From the NCBI RefSeq assembly GCF_900631615.1, contig NZ_LR131273.1:186001-250000 (forward strand): a DNA stretch of 64,000 nucleotides. The letters are read 5' to 3'. The notes beneath the pieces were generated by a model, which searched no databases, had not been told where the DNA came from, and saw only the letters and a program-made list of their open reading frames with translations. The stretch's first letter is position 1. Every line of letters begins with the position of its first letter. Positions 53,092 to 62,812 of the stretch are shown in pieces. Origin of the DNA: Tsukamurella paurometabola. Its GTDB lineage: Bacteria > Actinomycetota > Actinomycetes > Mycobacteriales > Mycobacteriaceae. Both the position numbers and the translations under genes were made by a program.

Positions 53092-55551
53092 TCAGGCGCC
53101 GCGATGCCCGAGCTTCGCGAACACGGCGGGCGCCGCGCGGCGGAGGACCTCCACCATCACGATCGCCAGCGCGCCGAAGGCGAAGCCGGTGCCCACCATC
53201 GCCGGGTCGCTGATGTCGAGGAAGAACTTCTCCTGCGCCAACGGGATCGAGAACAGCACCACGTAGAACGCGACCGAGGCGCCGACGAGGAGGACCTTCC
53301 ACCAGGTGTACGGCCGCGCCACGATCCCCAGCACCCACAGCGAGCCCACGAGCAGCGTGATCAAGGCGGCCGTCGAGGCCTGGATCTGGTCGGCGCTCAG
53401 CGTCGCGGCCTTGCCGCCCAGTGAAGCGCCGGAGCCGCCGGGATTGACGACGAGGTAGCACAGGAACGTCGCCAGGCCGATCCCCACGCCCGACGGTGCC
53501 GCCAGCCGCAGCACGCGCCCGACGAAGCCGGTCTTGGCCCGTTCGTTGTTGGGTGCCAAGGACATCACGAACGCGGGGATACCGATGGTGAACCACGCGG
53601 CGATCGTCACGTGGATCGGCTGGAACGGGTACGAGACCGGCGCGAAGCCGAAGACCTTGGCGCCCAGGCCGGCCAGGCCCACGAGCCAGGCGAGCAGCAC
53701 CGCGTACACGGTCTTGGTGAGGAAGAGGTTCGCGACGCGCTCGATGTTGCCGATCACGCGCCGCCCCTCGCCCACCACATAGGGCAGGGTGGCGAACTTG
53801 TTGTCCAGCAGCACGATCTGCGCGACCGACCGCGCCGCGGAGCTGCCGGAGCCCATCGCGACGCCGATGTCGGAGTCCTTCAGCGCCAGCACGTCGTTCA
53901 CGCCGTCGCCGGTCATGGCGACCGTGTCTCCCCGCGACTGCAGCGCCTTGACCATCGCCCGCTTCTGGTCCGGGCGCACCCGGCCGAAGGTCACGTTGTC
54001 GGTGACGACCTCGCCCAGCTCGTCGTTGTCCGACGGGAGCTTCCGCGCATCGACGGACGAGTCGGGCGAGCCCAGTCCCAGCGAGTGCGCCACCGCCCCC
54101 ACCGAGACGGCGTTGTCGCCGGAGATGACCTTCACGGCGACGCCCTGCGAGTCGAAGAAGTCGAGCGTGTCGCGGGCGTCGACGCGCACCCGCTGTTCCA
54201 GTGCGATCAGCGCGCGCGGCACCAGGTTCCCGGGCGCGGCGAGCCCGTCGACCTCGGTGTCCACCGGCACGTCGGTCGACGCCACGAGCAGCACCCGCAG
54301 GCCCGTCGACCCCAGCTCGGTGGCGCGCCGCGCACCGTCGGACTCGGGATCGAGGAGAACGTCGGCGGCCCCGAGGATCCAGTTCCCCCGCGGCGCGCCA
54401 TCCTCGGCGAGCGAGATGCCGGACCACTTCTTGGCGGAGCTGAACGGCGCCACCGCGGCGGCGCGCCAGGACGGCGCGTCGGGATACGCCTCGGCGATCG
54501 CCTGCACGCTCGCGTTCGGGCGCGGGTCGAGCGCCGCGACGGCGGCGAGGGCGGTCTCGATGTCGGCGCGGTCGCCGTCGAGGACGTCCAGCTCGGACAG
54601 GCGCATGCCGTTCTCGGTGAGCGTGCCGGTCTTGTCGGCGCACACCACGTTCACACGGGCCAGGCCCTCGATCGCGGGGAGCTCCTGCACGAGACACTTG
54701 CGCTGCCCCAGCCGTACCACGCCGACCGCGAAGGCGATGGACGTCATCAGCACGAGCCCCTCGGGCACCATCGGGACCAGGGCAGCCACCATGCCCAGGA
54801 TCGCCTGGTTCAGTTCCTGTTTCGAGATCACCAGCTGGTTGAAGACGGTGAGCACCCCGGCCGGCACCAACAGCCACGTGATCACCTGGAGGATCTTGTC
54901 GATGCCCGACCGCAGCTCGGAATTGACGAGGGTGAACTTGCTGGCCTCGTCGGCGAGCTTCGCCGCGTAGGCGTCGGCGCCCACCTTCGTGGCGCGGTAC
55001 GCGCCCGAGCCGGAGACCACGAAGCTGCCGGAGAAGATCTCGTCGCCCAGCTGCTTGTCCACGGGATCGGCCTCGCCCGTGAGCAGCGACTCGTCGACCT
55101 CGAGGGCCTCGAACTCGATCGTCTCGCCGTCGACCACGATCTGGTCGCCCGGACCGATCTCGATCACGTCGTCGAGCACCACGTCGGACTGCGCGACCTC
55201 GGTGGCGACACCGTCGCGCCGCACCACCGGGCGGGCCTGCCCGACGATGGCCAGCGAGTCCAGCGTCCGCTTCGCACGCAGCTCCTGGACGATGCCGATA
55301 CCCGAGTTGAAGACGATGAGCAGGCCGAACAGGCCGTTGATGAGTGAGCCGGTGAACAGCACCAGCAGGAAGAGCACGCCGAGCATCGCGTTGATGCGGG
55401 TGAAGACGTTGGCGCGGACGATGTCCCAGGTGCTCCGGCCCGACCTGTTGGGCAGCGTGTTCACCCGGCCGTCGCGTACCCGCTCCGCGACCTGCGCCGC
55501 GGTGAGGCCGGACGCGGGGACGCCGGAGGTCGTGTCGGGGGCAGCAGTCAT
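53092..55551 (-). CDS. ctpE: P-type cation ATPase, CtpE-like (probable calcium transporter)
   Basis: This 819-residue P-type ATPase has the phosphorylated Asp in [10 protein letters not shown] at about residue 304. The actuator TGEA loop is present ([11 protein letters not shown]), as are the hinge [16 protein letters not shown] and the membrane PEGL motif (MVPEGLVLM). There is no metal-binding CxxC N-terminal domain. The PEGL-type helix 4 and overall layout match CtpE of mycobacteria, a calcium importer, so the ion is inferred. The ATG at 55551 lacks a ribosome binding site; a -10-like TTAGAC just before it suggests a leaderless start. It is divergent from an MFS gene. Confidence 0.85.
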   Translation of the reverse strand: MTAAPDTTSGVPASGLTAAQVAERVRDGRVNTLPNRSGRSTWDIVRANVFTRINAMLGVLFLLVLFTGSLINGLFGLLIVFNSGIGIVQELRAKRTLDSLAIVGQARPVVRRDGVATEVAQSDVVLDDVIEIGPGDQIVVDGETIEFEALEVDESLLTGEADPVDKQLGDEIFSGSFVVSGSGAYRATKVGADAYAAKLADEASKFTLVNSELRSGIDKILQVITWLLVPAGVLTVFNQLVISKQELNQAILGMVAALVPMVPEGLVLMTSIAFAVGVVRLGQRKCLVQELPAIEGLARVNVVCADKTGTLTENGMRLSELDVLDGDRADIETALAAVAALDPRPNASVQAIAEAYPDAPSWRAAAVAPFSSAKKWSGISLAEDGAPRGNWILGAADVLLDPESDGARRATELGSTGLRVLLVASTDVPVDTEVDGLAAPGNLVPRALIALEQRVRVDARDTLDFFDSQGVAVKVISGDNAVSVGAVAHSLGLGSPDSSVDARKLPSDNDELGEVVTDNVTFGRVRPDQKRAMVKALQSRGDTVAMTGDGVNDVLALKDSDIGVAMGSGSSAARSVAQIVLLDNKFATLPYVVGEGRRVIGNIERVANLFLTKTVYAVLLAWLVGLAGLGAKVFGFAPVSYPFQPIHVTIAAWFTIGIPAFVMSLAPNNERAKTGFVGRVLRLAAPSGVGIGLATFLCYLVVNPGGSGASLGGKAATLSADQIQASTAALITLLVGSLWVLGIVARPYTWWKVLLVGASVAFYVVLFSIPLAQEKFFLDISDPAMVGTGFAFGALAIVMVEVLRRAAPAVFAKLGHRGA

Positions 55552-55630
55552 GACCGCGAGTCTAATGACGCGCACGCGGCGCAGGCGCCGTGGTGATGCC
55601 CGTGACACCGCCGGTTGTTAGGTTCGGCTC

Positions 55631-56779
55631 GTGACCGCGACGACGCAGAGCCGCGCCCTGTACCCCCTGTACGCGGCGGGCTTCACCACGGCGTTCGGCG
55701 CCCACAGCATCGCGGCGAGCCTCGGCGGCCTCACCGGCACGATCGGCGCGCAGCTCCTGACACTCGGTCTGCTGCTGGCCCTCTACGACGGTGCCGAGGT
55801 ACTCCTCAAGCCCGTCTTCGGCACGCTCGCCGACCGCATCGGTCCCCGCCCGGTCCTGCTCGGCGGCCTCGTGGCCTTCGCGGTGGCGTCGGCGGCGTTC
55901 GTCGTCGCCGGCGAGCCCGGGTGGCTCGCGCTGGCGCGGTTCGCGCAGGGCGCGGCCGCCGCCGCCTTCTCGCCCGCCGCGAGCGCCATGGTCTCCCGGC
56001 TCACCCCCGACACCGCGCAGGGCCGCGCCTTCGGCGGCTACGGCGCGTGGAAGGGCCTCGGCTACACCCTGGGCCCCGTGCTCGGCGGCGGGCTCATCTG
56101 GGCCGGCGGATACGCGCTGCTGTTCGGCGTGCTCGGCGGCGTCGCGGCGCTGGTCGCGGCGTGGGCCGCCGCCGCGGTACCGGCGCTCGATCCCCTCCCC
56201 CGGCAGCGGCAGACCGTGCTCGACCTCGCGCGCCGCCTCGGCTCACGGTCCTTCCTGCTGCCCACCGCGGCGCTCGCGGGCTCGACGGGCGTACTCGCCG
56301 TCGGTGTCGGATTCCTCCCCGTCGCCGGTTCCGAGCACGGCATGGGGCCGCTCGTCACGGGCGCCGCGGTCTCGGTGCTCGCGCTCACCGCGTCGCTCGT
56401 GCAGCCGCGGGCCGGGCGGGCGCGCGACGCGGGCCGCCTGTCCGACGGTGCCGGCATCGCCGCGGGCCTGTCCCTCGCCGCGCTCGGCCTGCTCGCCGTC
56501 GCGATCCCCGGGCCCGCCGGGATCGTGGTCTCCGCGGTCGCGGTCGGCGCCGGAGTGGGCCTGGTGACACCGCTCGGCTTCGCGCACCTCGCGCAGAACT
56601 CCCCGAAGGAGCACCTGGGCCAGACGATGGGCTCCGCGGAGATCGGCCGCGAGCTGGGCGACGCGGGCGGCCCGCTGCTGGTCGGGGCCATCGCGGCGGT
56701 CGCCGGCCTCACCGCGGGACTCGCCGGCCTCACGGCGGTGCTGGCCGTGATCGCGCTCGCCGCGCTCCGGCTGCGGTAG
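55631..56779 (+). CDS. major facilitator superfamily transporter
   Basis: This 382-residue MFS protein has about 12 short helices and conserved loops of the drug-efflux type. The motif A region is GTLADRIGPRPVLLGG (between helices 2 and 3), with RFAQGAAAAAFSPAA in helix 4-5. There is no large central loop. The substrate is unknown. GTG 55631 lies seven bases after TAGGTT, so it is probably leaderless. The 79-base gap to ctpE holds both divergent promoters. Confidence 0.85.
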   Translation: MTATTQSRALYPLYAAGFTTAFGAHSIAASLGGLTGTIGAQLLTLGLLLALYDGAEVLLKPVFGTLADRIGPRPVLLGGLVAFAVASAAFVVAGEPGWLALARFAQGAAAAAFSPAASAMVSRLTPDTAQGRAFGGYGAWKGLGYTLGPVLGGGLIWAGGYALLFGVLGGVAALVAAWAAAAVPALDPLPRQRQTVLDLARRLGSRSFLLPTAALAGSTGVLAVGVGFLPVAGSEHGMGPLVTGAAVSVLALTASLVQPRAGRARDAGRLSDGAGIAAGLSLAALGLLAVAIPGPAGIVVSAVAVGAGVGLVTPLGFAHLAQNSPKEHLGQTMGSAEIGRELGDAGGPLLVGAIAAVAGLTAGLAGLTAVLAVIALAALRLR

Positions 56780-56797
56780 CGCCGTATCCTTCCGCTC

Positions 56798-57280
56798 ATG
56801 ACCGCCTTCACCGTGGCCCGATCGACCGAGATCGCCGCGCCCGCCGACACCGTCCACGGCCTCATCGCCGACCTCCACGAGTGGCGGCTGTGGTCGCCGT
56901 GGGAGGGCCTCGACCCCCACCTGCACCGGGAGTACACGGGGCCGTCGAGCGGACCGGGCGCGAGCTACGCCTGGAAGGGCAACCGCAGGGCCGGGGCCGG
57001 CCGGATGACGGTGTCCGCGGTCGAGCCCGGCCGATCGGTGGACGTCGACCTCGAGTTCCTCAAGCCCTTCCCCGCGCACAACCACGTGCGCTTCGACATC
57101 GTCCCGGCCGCCACCGGCGGCGGGGTCGCGGTCACCTGGACGATGACCGGCGAGACCAGCGGCCTGGCCTCGCTGATCGGCCGGATCGTGCCGATGGACC
57201 GGCTCGTCGGCAAGGACTTCGAGAAGGGACTCGCGGCCCTCAAGGCCCGCAGCGAGAACACCGGCGACGGCGACGCGTAG
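56798..57280 (+). CDS. SRPBCC-family (START-like) protein
   Basis: This 160-residue protein has the polyketide cyclase/SRPBCC fold pattern: an N-terminal strand with STEIAAPADTVHGLIADLHEW, a basic mid-strand, WTMTGETSG, and a C-terminal helix DRLVGKDFEKGLAALKA. Such proteins bind small hydrophobic ligands; none can be named. It lies 18 bases after the MFS gene, so the two are probably cotranscribed. Confidence 0.85.
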   Translation: MTAFTVARSTEIAAPADTVHGLIADLHEWRLWSPWEGLDPHLHREYTGPSSGPGASYAWKGNRRAGAGRMTVSAVEPGRSVDVDLEFLKPFPAHNHVRFDIVPAATGGGVAVTWTMTGETSGLASLIGRIVPMDRLVGKDFEKGLAALKARSENTGDGDA

Positions 57281-57445
57281 CCCGGTCGCCCGCGGCAGGG
57301 GGCGGAACCGGCCGCGCGACCCGCGATCGTCTCACCGCGTGCCGCGCACCGTCGGGCTGCGAAATCCGGCGAATCGTCCCCGGCCCGACGCGGCGGCGGT
57401 CAGAATGCACGCAATCGCCCGCGCCCGCTGCCGCAAGGAGGCACC

Positions 57446-58969
57446 ATGCCCGCTCGCCCCGCCGTCGACCTCGGATCCTGGATCGCGCGCCGTGCCGCCG
57501 TGAGCGGCGACCGGCCCGCCGTCACGTACGGCGATACGACGTGGAGCTACCGGGAGTTCGCGGAGCGGGTCGACCGGCTGGCCGCCGAGCTGGTGGCCGG
57601 CGGCGTGCGCACCGGCGACCGAGTGGGCTACGTGGGCTTCAACCACCCCGACTTCCTCACCACGATGTTCGCGGCATCCCGCGCGGGGGCCGTCTTCGTG
57701 CCGCTCAACTTCCGGCTGACCTCGGCGGAGCTGGAGTACATCCTCACCGACGCGGGCGTACACACCCTCGTCGCGGACGCCGACCGCGCCGCCGTCGTGG
57801 AGCCGGTGCGGGCCTCGTCCGGGATCACGCGCGCCATCGCGCTCGAGCCGGTCGACGGCTGGGAGCGGCTCGACGAGCTGCTCGCGGCGCGCGCGCCGAT
57901 CGCCGAGCCGCAGTCCCCGGCCGAGGACGACCTCGCGCTCATCATGTACACCTCCGGCACCACCGGCCGCCCCAAGGGCGCGATGCTCACGCACGGGAAC
58001 ATGTTCTGGAACAACATGAACGCGCTGCTGAGCCTCGACACGGTGTCGACGGACATCAGCCTCGTGGCCGCGCCGATGTTCCACATCGGCGGCCTCAACG
58101 TGACCACCCTGATCACCCTGCAGAAGGGCGGGCAGCTGGTGATCCTGCCCGCCTTCGACCCCACCGCCGCACTGCAGCTCATCGAGAAGCACCGCGTGAC
58201 CACGATGTTCGGTGTCCCGGCGATGTTCCTGTTCATGAGCCAGGTACCGGCGTTCGAGACCGCCGATCTGTCCAGCGTCCGCCAGTTCACGTGCGGCGGC
58301 GCGCCCGTGCCCGAGCCGCTCATCGCGCTCTACAACGGCCGGGACATCCCCTTCTGCCAGGGCTACGGGCTCACCGAGACCGCCCCGCTCGCCCTGGTCA
58401 TGGACGTCTACGACACCGCACGCAAGATCGGTGCCGCCGGCCACCACATCCTGCCGCTCTCCGAGGTCGCGCTGCTCGGCCCCGACGGTGCGCCCGTCCC
58501 CGCCGGGGAGCGCGGCGAGGTCTGCGTGCGCGGCCCGCAGGTCACCCCCGGCTACTGGCAGAACCCCGAAGCCACCGGCGCGGCGATCGACGCCGACGGC
58601 TGGTTCCACACCGGCGACGTGGGCGAGCAGGACGAGGACGGCTACGTCACCGTCGTCGACCGGGTGAAGGACATGGTGATCTCGGGCGGCGAGAACGTCT
58701 ACCCCGCCGAGGTCGAATCCGTGCTGTACCGGCATCCGTCGATCGCGGAAGTCGCGATCATCGGTACGCCGCACGAGAAGTGGGGCGAGGCCGTGACCGC
58801 GATCGTCGCGCTCAAGCCGGAGGCCTCCCTCACGCTCGAGGAGGTCCGCGAGTTCGCGAAGGACTCCCTCGCGCCCTACAAGTTGCCGCTCGCCCTGCAC
58901 GTCGTGGACGCCCTCCCCCGCAACCCCGCGGGCAAGGTGCTCAAGTTCAAGCTGCGCGAGCAGGTTTAA
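57446..58969 (+). CDS. fatty acid-CoA ligase (FadD-type)
   Basis: This 507-residue acyl-adenylating enzyme activates a fatty or other carboxylic acid to its CoA thioester. Core motifs are present: the P-loop YTSGTTGRPKGAML at about residues 168-181, GYGLTETAP, the hinge YVTVVDRVKDMVISGGENVYP, and the C-terminal catalytic Lys in NPAGKVLKFKL. The size resembles FadD13-type single-domain ligases. An AAGGAGG ribosome binding site precedes ATG 57446. Its stop overlaps the convergent stop of the ATPase gene in the palindrome TTAA. The upstream gap 57281-57445 has no gene. Confidence 0.93.
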   Translation: MPARPAVDLGSWIARRAAVSGDRPAVTYGDTTWSYREFAERVDRLAAELVAGGVRTGDRVGYVGFNHPDFLTTMFAASRAGAVFVPLNFRLTSAELEYILTDAGVHTLVADADRAAVVEPVRASSGITRAIALEPVDGWERLDELLAARAPIAEPQSPAEDDLALIMYTSGTTGRPKGAMLTHGNMFWNNMNALLSLDTVSTDISLVAAPMFHIGGLNVTTLITLQKGGQLVILPAFDPTAALQLIEKHRVTTMFGVPAMFLFMSQVPAFETADLSSVRQFTCGGAPVPEPLIALYNGRDIPFCQGYGLTETAPLALVMDVYDTARKIGAAGHHILPLSEVALLGPDGAPVPAGERGEVCVRGPQVTPGYWQNPEATGAAIDADGWFHTGDVGEQDEDGYVTVVDRVKDMVISGGENVYPAEVESVLYRHPSIAEVAIIGTPHEKWGEAVTAIVALKPEASLTLEEVREFAKDSLAPYKLPLALHVVDALPRNPAGKVLKFKLREQV

Positions 58970-61599
58970 CCGAGCGCGACCTCGGTGACGCCGTCGCGGC
59001 CGCGGAGGGCGTCGAATCGGCCGGGGACGCAGCTGAAGACGATCACCTGCGCGGAGCGGCCGGCCTCGACGAGCGCGTCCGCCATCGCGCCGAGGCGCGT
59101 GGGATCGCTGTGGCCCAGGGCGTCGTCGAAGATCACGGGCGCGCCGTCGGCACCGTCGACCAGGCGGGCGCACGCGAGCCGGCTGAGCACGCCCAGCTGC
59201 TCCTGCGCGCCGCCCGACAGCGACTCGAACGGCACCGTGACGCCGTCCACGGTGCGCGAGGCGATGGTGAGGTCGTCGCCGACGGTGATGGTGAGCGGAT
59301 CGCCGAAGACGGTGCGGCCCAGCTCCTCCAGGGCCCGCTGATAGGGCGCCTGCACGCGGGCGCGGCGGGCGTCGCGGTGGGCGGTGAGCGTCTCGTGCAA
59401 CAGCGCCGCGGCGCGGGCCCGCTCCTCCACCGACGTCCGGGCGCGCTCGGCGTGCACGTGCTCGGCCACGGCCGCGTCGAGGCGGTCCCGGCGACCGTCG
59501 GCCTGGAAGAGCTGCAGCTGGCCGTTCAGTCCCGCCAGCTCTTCGCGCGCGGCCGCCTCTGCGGCACGGGCCCGTTCGTCCCGCGCGCGGGCGGCGGCGA
59601 GCCGGGCGGCGAAGCCCGCTACGTCGGCCTCGCGCGCCGCCGCCTCGTGCTCGGCGACCTCTGCCGCGGCTGCCTCGCGCGCCGCGACGGCGGCGTCCGC
59701 CGCCGTGCCGAGCGCCTCGTCGGCGGACTCGGCCCGCGCGCGCTCGAGTTCCACCGTGAGCTCGGACGCCTGCTGATCGAAGTGCTGCAGGCGATCCGCG
59801 GCGACCTGCGCCTCGGTCGTCGCACGGTGCAGCTCCTGGTGCTTCTGCCCGAGCTGCTCGCGGGTCCGCTTCTCCTCCGTGCGCGACGCCACCTCGGCCT
59901 GCGTGGCCTCCATGAGGTTCGCCTTGGCCCGCTCGGGATCGACGGCCAGCAGCTCGGGGTCGACCGCCGCCTCGAGCGCGACGATCCGCTCCGCCGACTC
60001 CTCGGCGAGCTGCCGCAGCTCCGCGAGCGTGTTGTCGCCGAGGGCGTGCGCGAGGGCGATCCGCGCCTCCTGCAGCTCGATCTCGACGGCCTCGCGCTGC
60101 TCGTGCAGCTCGCGGGCCTCCGCGACGTCCGCCGCTCCCGCATCGCGGCAGGCCGCGAGCAGAGCGGCGTGCGCGGCCTTCACCTCCGCGGCGGCGTCGG
60201 CGCTCTCGCCGCGCTGCATCACCTCGATCCGCACGGCCCCGGGTACGTCGATCACGGTGCCGTTCCCGGCCACGACCTCCACGGGTTCCTCGCCGATGTT
60301 CCGCCCGTCGACGAGCACGTCGGCGAAGCCCAGTCGTTCGAGCTTGAGGGTGGCGGCGAGCGCGGAGAACCGGGCCTGCGCCTTCTCGTACCGCTGCTCG
60401 GCGACCGCGATCGTCTGCAGTGAGCGACGGTCAATGGGGTTGGCGGCCAGCCGGTTGCGCGCGTCCTCCACGTCCTTGCCGAGGAGTTGCGCCTGCTCGA
60501 TCCGCTTCACGATCCGCTGATAGCCGACCGACTCGCGGGCGTAGTCGACGGCGTACTGCGCCTGCGACTTCCGCTCCCGGCGATCGGCCGAGACGGCCGA
60601 CAGCTCGTGCACCGTGGTCTCGAGCCACGACGCCTCCGCGGCCAGGGCATCGCGATCGGCCAGCGCGCGGTCGCGCTGCACCCGCACCTGGGCCGTGCGC
60701 TCGACCGCGAGGGCCTGCTTGTCGACGAGGCGGCGCCGGCGGTTGGCCGCATCGCCCGCGTGCTGCTCGCGCAGCTGTGCGGACTCGAGGGCGGAGCGGG
60801 CCTGCGCCAGCCGCGATCGGAGTGCGCCGATCCGCTCCTGGTCGGCGGCGAGGGTCTCCAGGTCCGCGGCGGCGGCGGACCGTCGTTCCACCAGTGCGCC
60901 CAGGCGGGCGGACGCGACGGCGTGCTCCTCGACGACGCGGTCCACCTCCCGCAGCGCGGCCTCGGCCTCCTCCAGGGCCGTGCGGGCAGCGGTCTCCCGG
61001 GCGCGGGCCGCGGACAGCTCGCCCGTGGGCCGGCCCGTCGGCGTGAAGTACCGGGCGCGCTCGGCGGCGACGGCCTCGGCGAGCCGCTCCGCCCCCGGCT
61101 CGTCCTCGCCCGCGCCACCCGACGCGGAGTCCAGCGCCTTGGCGAACGCGGCGCTGTCCCGCAGGGACGGCTGCCCGGGGCCGGGGCCCTGCAGCACGGT
61201 GAGCGCGGCGAGCAGATCGCCGTCGACGTGCGCGGCCATCTGCTCCGCCACCCACGCCTCGGCGCTGCCGCCGGTGAGCTGCTGCGGCGTGGGTGCGAGC
61301 ACCGTCAGCGTGGTGCCGGGGCGGCGGTGGTACTGCTTGGCGTAGACGAAGCGGTAGGGGCCGACGGTGAGCTCCGCCTCGACCCACGGCCCGGCGTCGC
61401 GGTGCGCGGGGCACACGGCCTCGACCCGCTGCGACTTCGACGTGGCCTTGACCTCCAGCAGCAGCTGCAGCGCCTCGACCATCGACGACTTCCCGGCCTC
61501 GTTCGGACCGTGCAGCAGGGTGACGCCGGTATCGGCGAAGACGATCTCGCGCTCGTCCACGCCGCGGAAGTCCTTGACCGCCAGCCGGTGCAGCCTCAT
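58966..61599 (-). CDS. SbcC/YhaN-like SMC-type ATPase without a zinc hook
   Basis: This is an 877-residue ABC/SMC-like ATPase. Walker A GPNEAGKSS is at residues 31-39. Two long coiled coils follow. The ABC signature LSGGAQEQ is near residue 790 and Walker B VIFDDALGHSD near residue 825. The centre of the coiled coil has no CxxC hook. Instead a short beta-rich insert (about residues 455-505, with VLVDGRNIGEEPVEVV) takes its place. The ATG has GGAGG seven bases upstream and overlaps the phosphoesterase stop (ATGA), so the two form a complex like SbcCD or B. subtilis YhaNO. The pair corresponds to Rv1278-Rv1277. A DNA-end or repair role is inferred. Confidence 0.88.
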   Translation of the reverse strand: MRLHRLAVKDFRGVDEREIVFADTGVTLLHGPNEAGKSSMVEALQLLLEVKATSKSQRVEAVCPAHRDAGPWVEAELTVGPYRFVYAKQYHRRPGTTLTVLAPTPQQLTGGSAEAWVAEQMAAHVDGDLLAALTVLQGPGPGQPSLRDSAAFAKALDSASGGAGEDEPGAERLAEAVAAERARYFTPTGRPTGELSAARARETAARTALEEAEAALREVDRVVEEHAVASARLGALVERRSAAAADLETLAADQERIGALRSRLAQARSALESAQLREQHAGDAANRRRRLVDKQALAVERTAQVRVQRDRALADRDALAAEASWLETTVHELSAVSADRRERKSQAQYAVDYARESVGYQRIVKRIEQAQLLGKDVEDARNRLAANPIDRRSLQTIAVAEQRYEKAQARFSALAATLKLERLGFADVLVDGRNIGEEPVEVVAGNGTVIDVPGAVRIEVMQRGESADAAAEVKAAHAALLAACRDAGAADVAEARELHEQREAVEIELQEARIALAHALGDNTLAELRQLAEESAERIVALEAAVDPELLAVDPERAKANLMEATQAEVASRTEEKRTREQLGQKHQELHRATTEAQVAADRLQHFDQQASELTVELERARAESADEALGTAADAAVAAREAAAAEVAEHEAAAREADVAGFAARLAAARARDERARAAEAAAREELAGLNGQLQLFQADGRRDRLDAAVAEHVHAERARTSVEERARAAALLHETLTAHRDARRARVQAPYQRALEELGRTVFGDPLTITVGDDLTIASRTVDGVTVPFESLSGGAQEQLGVLSRLACARLVDGADGAPVIFDDALGHSDPTRLGAMADALVEAGRSAQVIVFSCVPGRFDALRGRDGVTEVALG

Positions 61600-62732
61600 G
61601 CGCCCACCTCCTGGCGGGTGAGGCGGTAGAGCAGCGCGAGCGCGCCCGAGGCGTCCGCCGCGCGCTCCCCTCCGCTGCGGGCGACGCCCAGCAACTCCTG
61701 CGCGGCGTCGGCGGCGGGGCCGGTGAGTTCCAGCGCGTCCAGTTCGTCCTCGCCGGGGAGCACCGCGAGATCGGTCTTGCGCTCCCACAGCTCGACGGCC
61801 GCGAACCGTGCCCGCAGGGCCGCGATCTCGTCGTCGAGGCGCGCCTTCGCGGCGAGCCCGACGGTGCCGGTGAAGCCGACCTTGACCACGGTGCGGTCCT
61901 TGTCGGGCAGGGCCGAGAGCGCGCCGACGGCGGCGTCGACGTCGCGCTCGGCGGTCAGCGGGAACTCGCGGGAGGCGAACCGCCAGGTGCCGACGCGGAC
62001 CGGCTCGACCTCCGGCGGGCCGGCGTCGGGCACGTCGACGACGAGGACGGAGCCGGACGCCGTCTCCTTGTGGTCGAAGTTGGTGACCTCGGGGGCACCG
62101 GAGTACCAGACGCCCGGCGCCACCTCGGTGACCGAGTGCCGGTCGCCGAGGGCGACGTACCGCAGCTGTCCGGTGGCGATCCGCTGCGACAGCGCGCCGA
62201 CGTCGATGAGGCGCTGGTCCTGCGCGCCGACGGGCAGCGTCCCGCCGTGCCCGACGGCGATCCGGATCACGCCCTCCGCGGGCGGCGGCGCCGCGGCGAC
62301 CGCTTCGGTGAGCGGATCCCCGGCGGGGTGCTTGGAGAACCACGGCGCGGCCAGCAGCTCGCCCCCCGGGCGCACCGCGTGGACGCCGGGGCGCTCGAGC
62401 ACGATCACGTTCTCGGGGCGGTGCCGCCGGAACAGCTCGGAGGTGTAGATCGACGCGGCGTCCAGCGGGTCGTGATTACCGGGCATCAGGTAGACGGGCC
62501 GCTCGATCGCGGCGATGCGGTCGAGGCTGCGGGCGACGACTGCGGGGGCGAGCCGGTTGTCCTCGAAGACGTCACCGCAGACGACGACGAACTCCGCGTC
62601 CCGCTCGGCCGCCACGGCGCCGAGCCGGGAGATCGCGTCCAGCCGGGCGTCGGTGAATCGCGCCTGCGCGTCCGCGTCGAGGAAGTGCCGGGTCATTCCC
62701 AGCTGCCAGTCCGCCGTGTGCAGAAATCGCAT
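61596..62732 (-). CDS. Mre11/SbcD-like metallophosphoesterase
   Basis: This 378-residue calcineurin-like phosphoesterase is partner to the SMC-type ATPase. Motif GDVFEDN (about residues 54-60) and MPGNHD are canonical. Motif I reads HTADWQLG, with Gln where SbcD has His. The last motif reads ALGDRHS, with Asp in place of the first His of GHxH, so two metal-site residues differ. ATG 62732 is chosen because GAGGGGG lies eight bases upstream; GTG 62741 is an alternative. A -10-like TACCCT (62762-62767) suggests that a promoter lies between it and the SWIM gene. In M. tuberculosis the homologue is Rv1277. Confidence 0.88.
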   Translation of the reverse strand: MRFLHTADWQLGMTRHFLDADAQARFTDARLDAISRLGAVAAERDAEFVVVCGDVFEDNRLAPAVVARSLDRIAAIERPVYLMPGNHDPLDAASIYTSELFRRHRPENVIVLERPGVHAVRPGGELLAAPWFSKHPAGDPLTEAVAAAPPPAEGVIRIAVGHGGTLPVGAQDQRLIDVGALSQRIATGQLRYVALGDRHSVTEVAPGVWYSGAPEVTNFDHKETASGSVLVVDVPDAGPPEVEPVRVGTWRFASREFPLTAERDVDAAVGALSALPDKDRTVVKVGFTGTVGLAAKARLDDEIAALRARFAAVELWERKTDLAVLPGEDELDALELTGPAADAAQELLGVARSGGERAADASGALALLYRLTRQEVGA

Positions 62733-62812
62733 GCCCGTCACCCCCTCGTAGGTCGCCCCTCAGGGTAGTGACCCCCACCGACAGGTTCCGTCACCGACGC
62801 GGCCCCGCCGCG

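Noticed and set aside
55615-60423. Open frame of about 1600 codons on the plus strand
   Set aside because: It overlaps five well-supported genes in other frames or strands and has Arg/Pro/Ala-only composition, a usual artefact of high GC.
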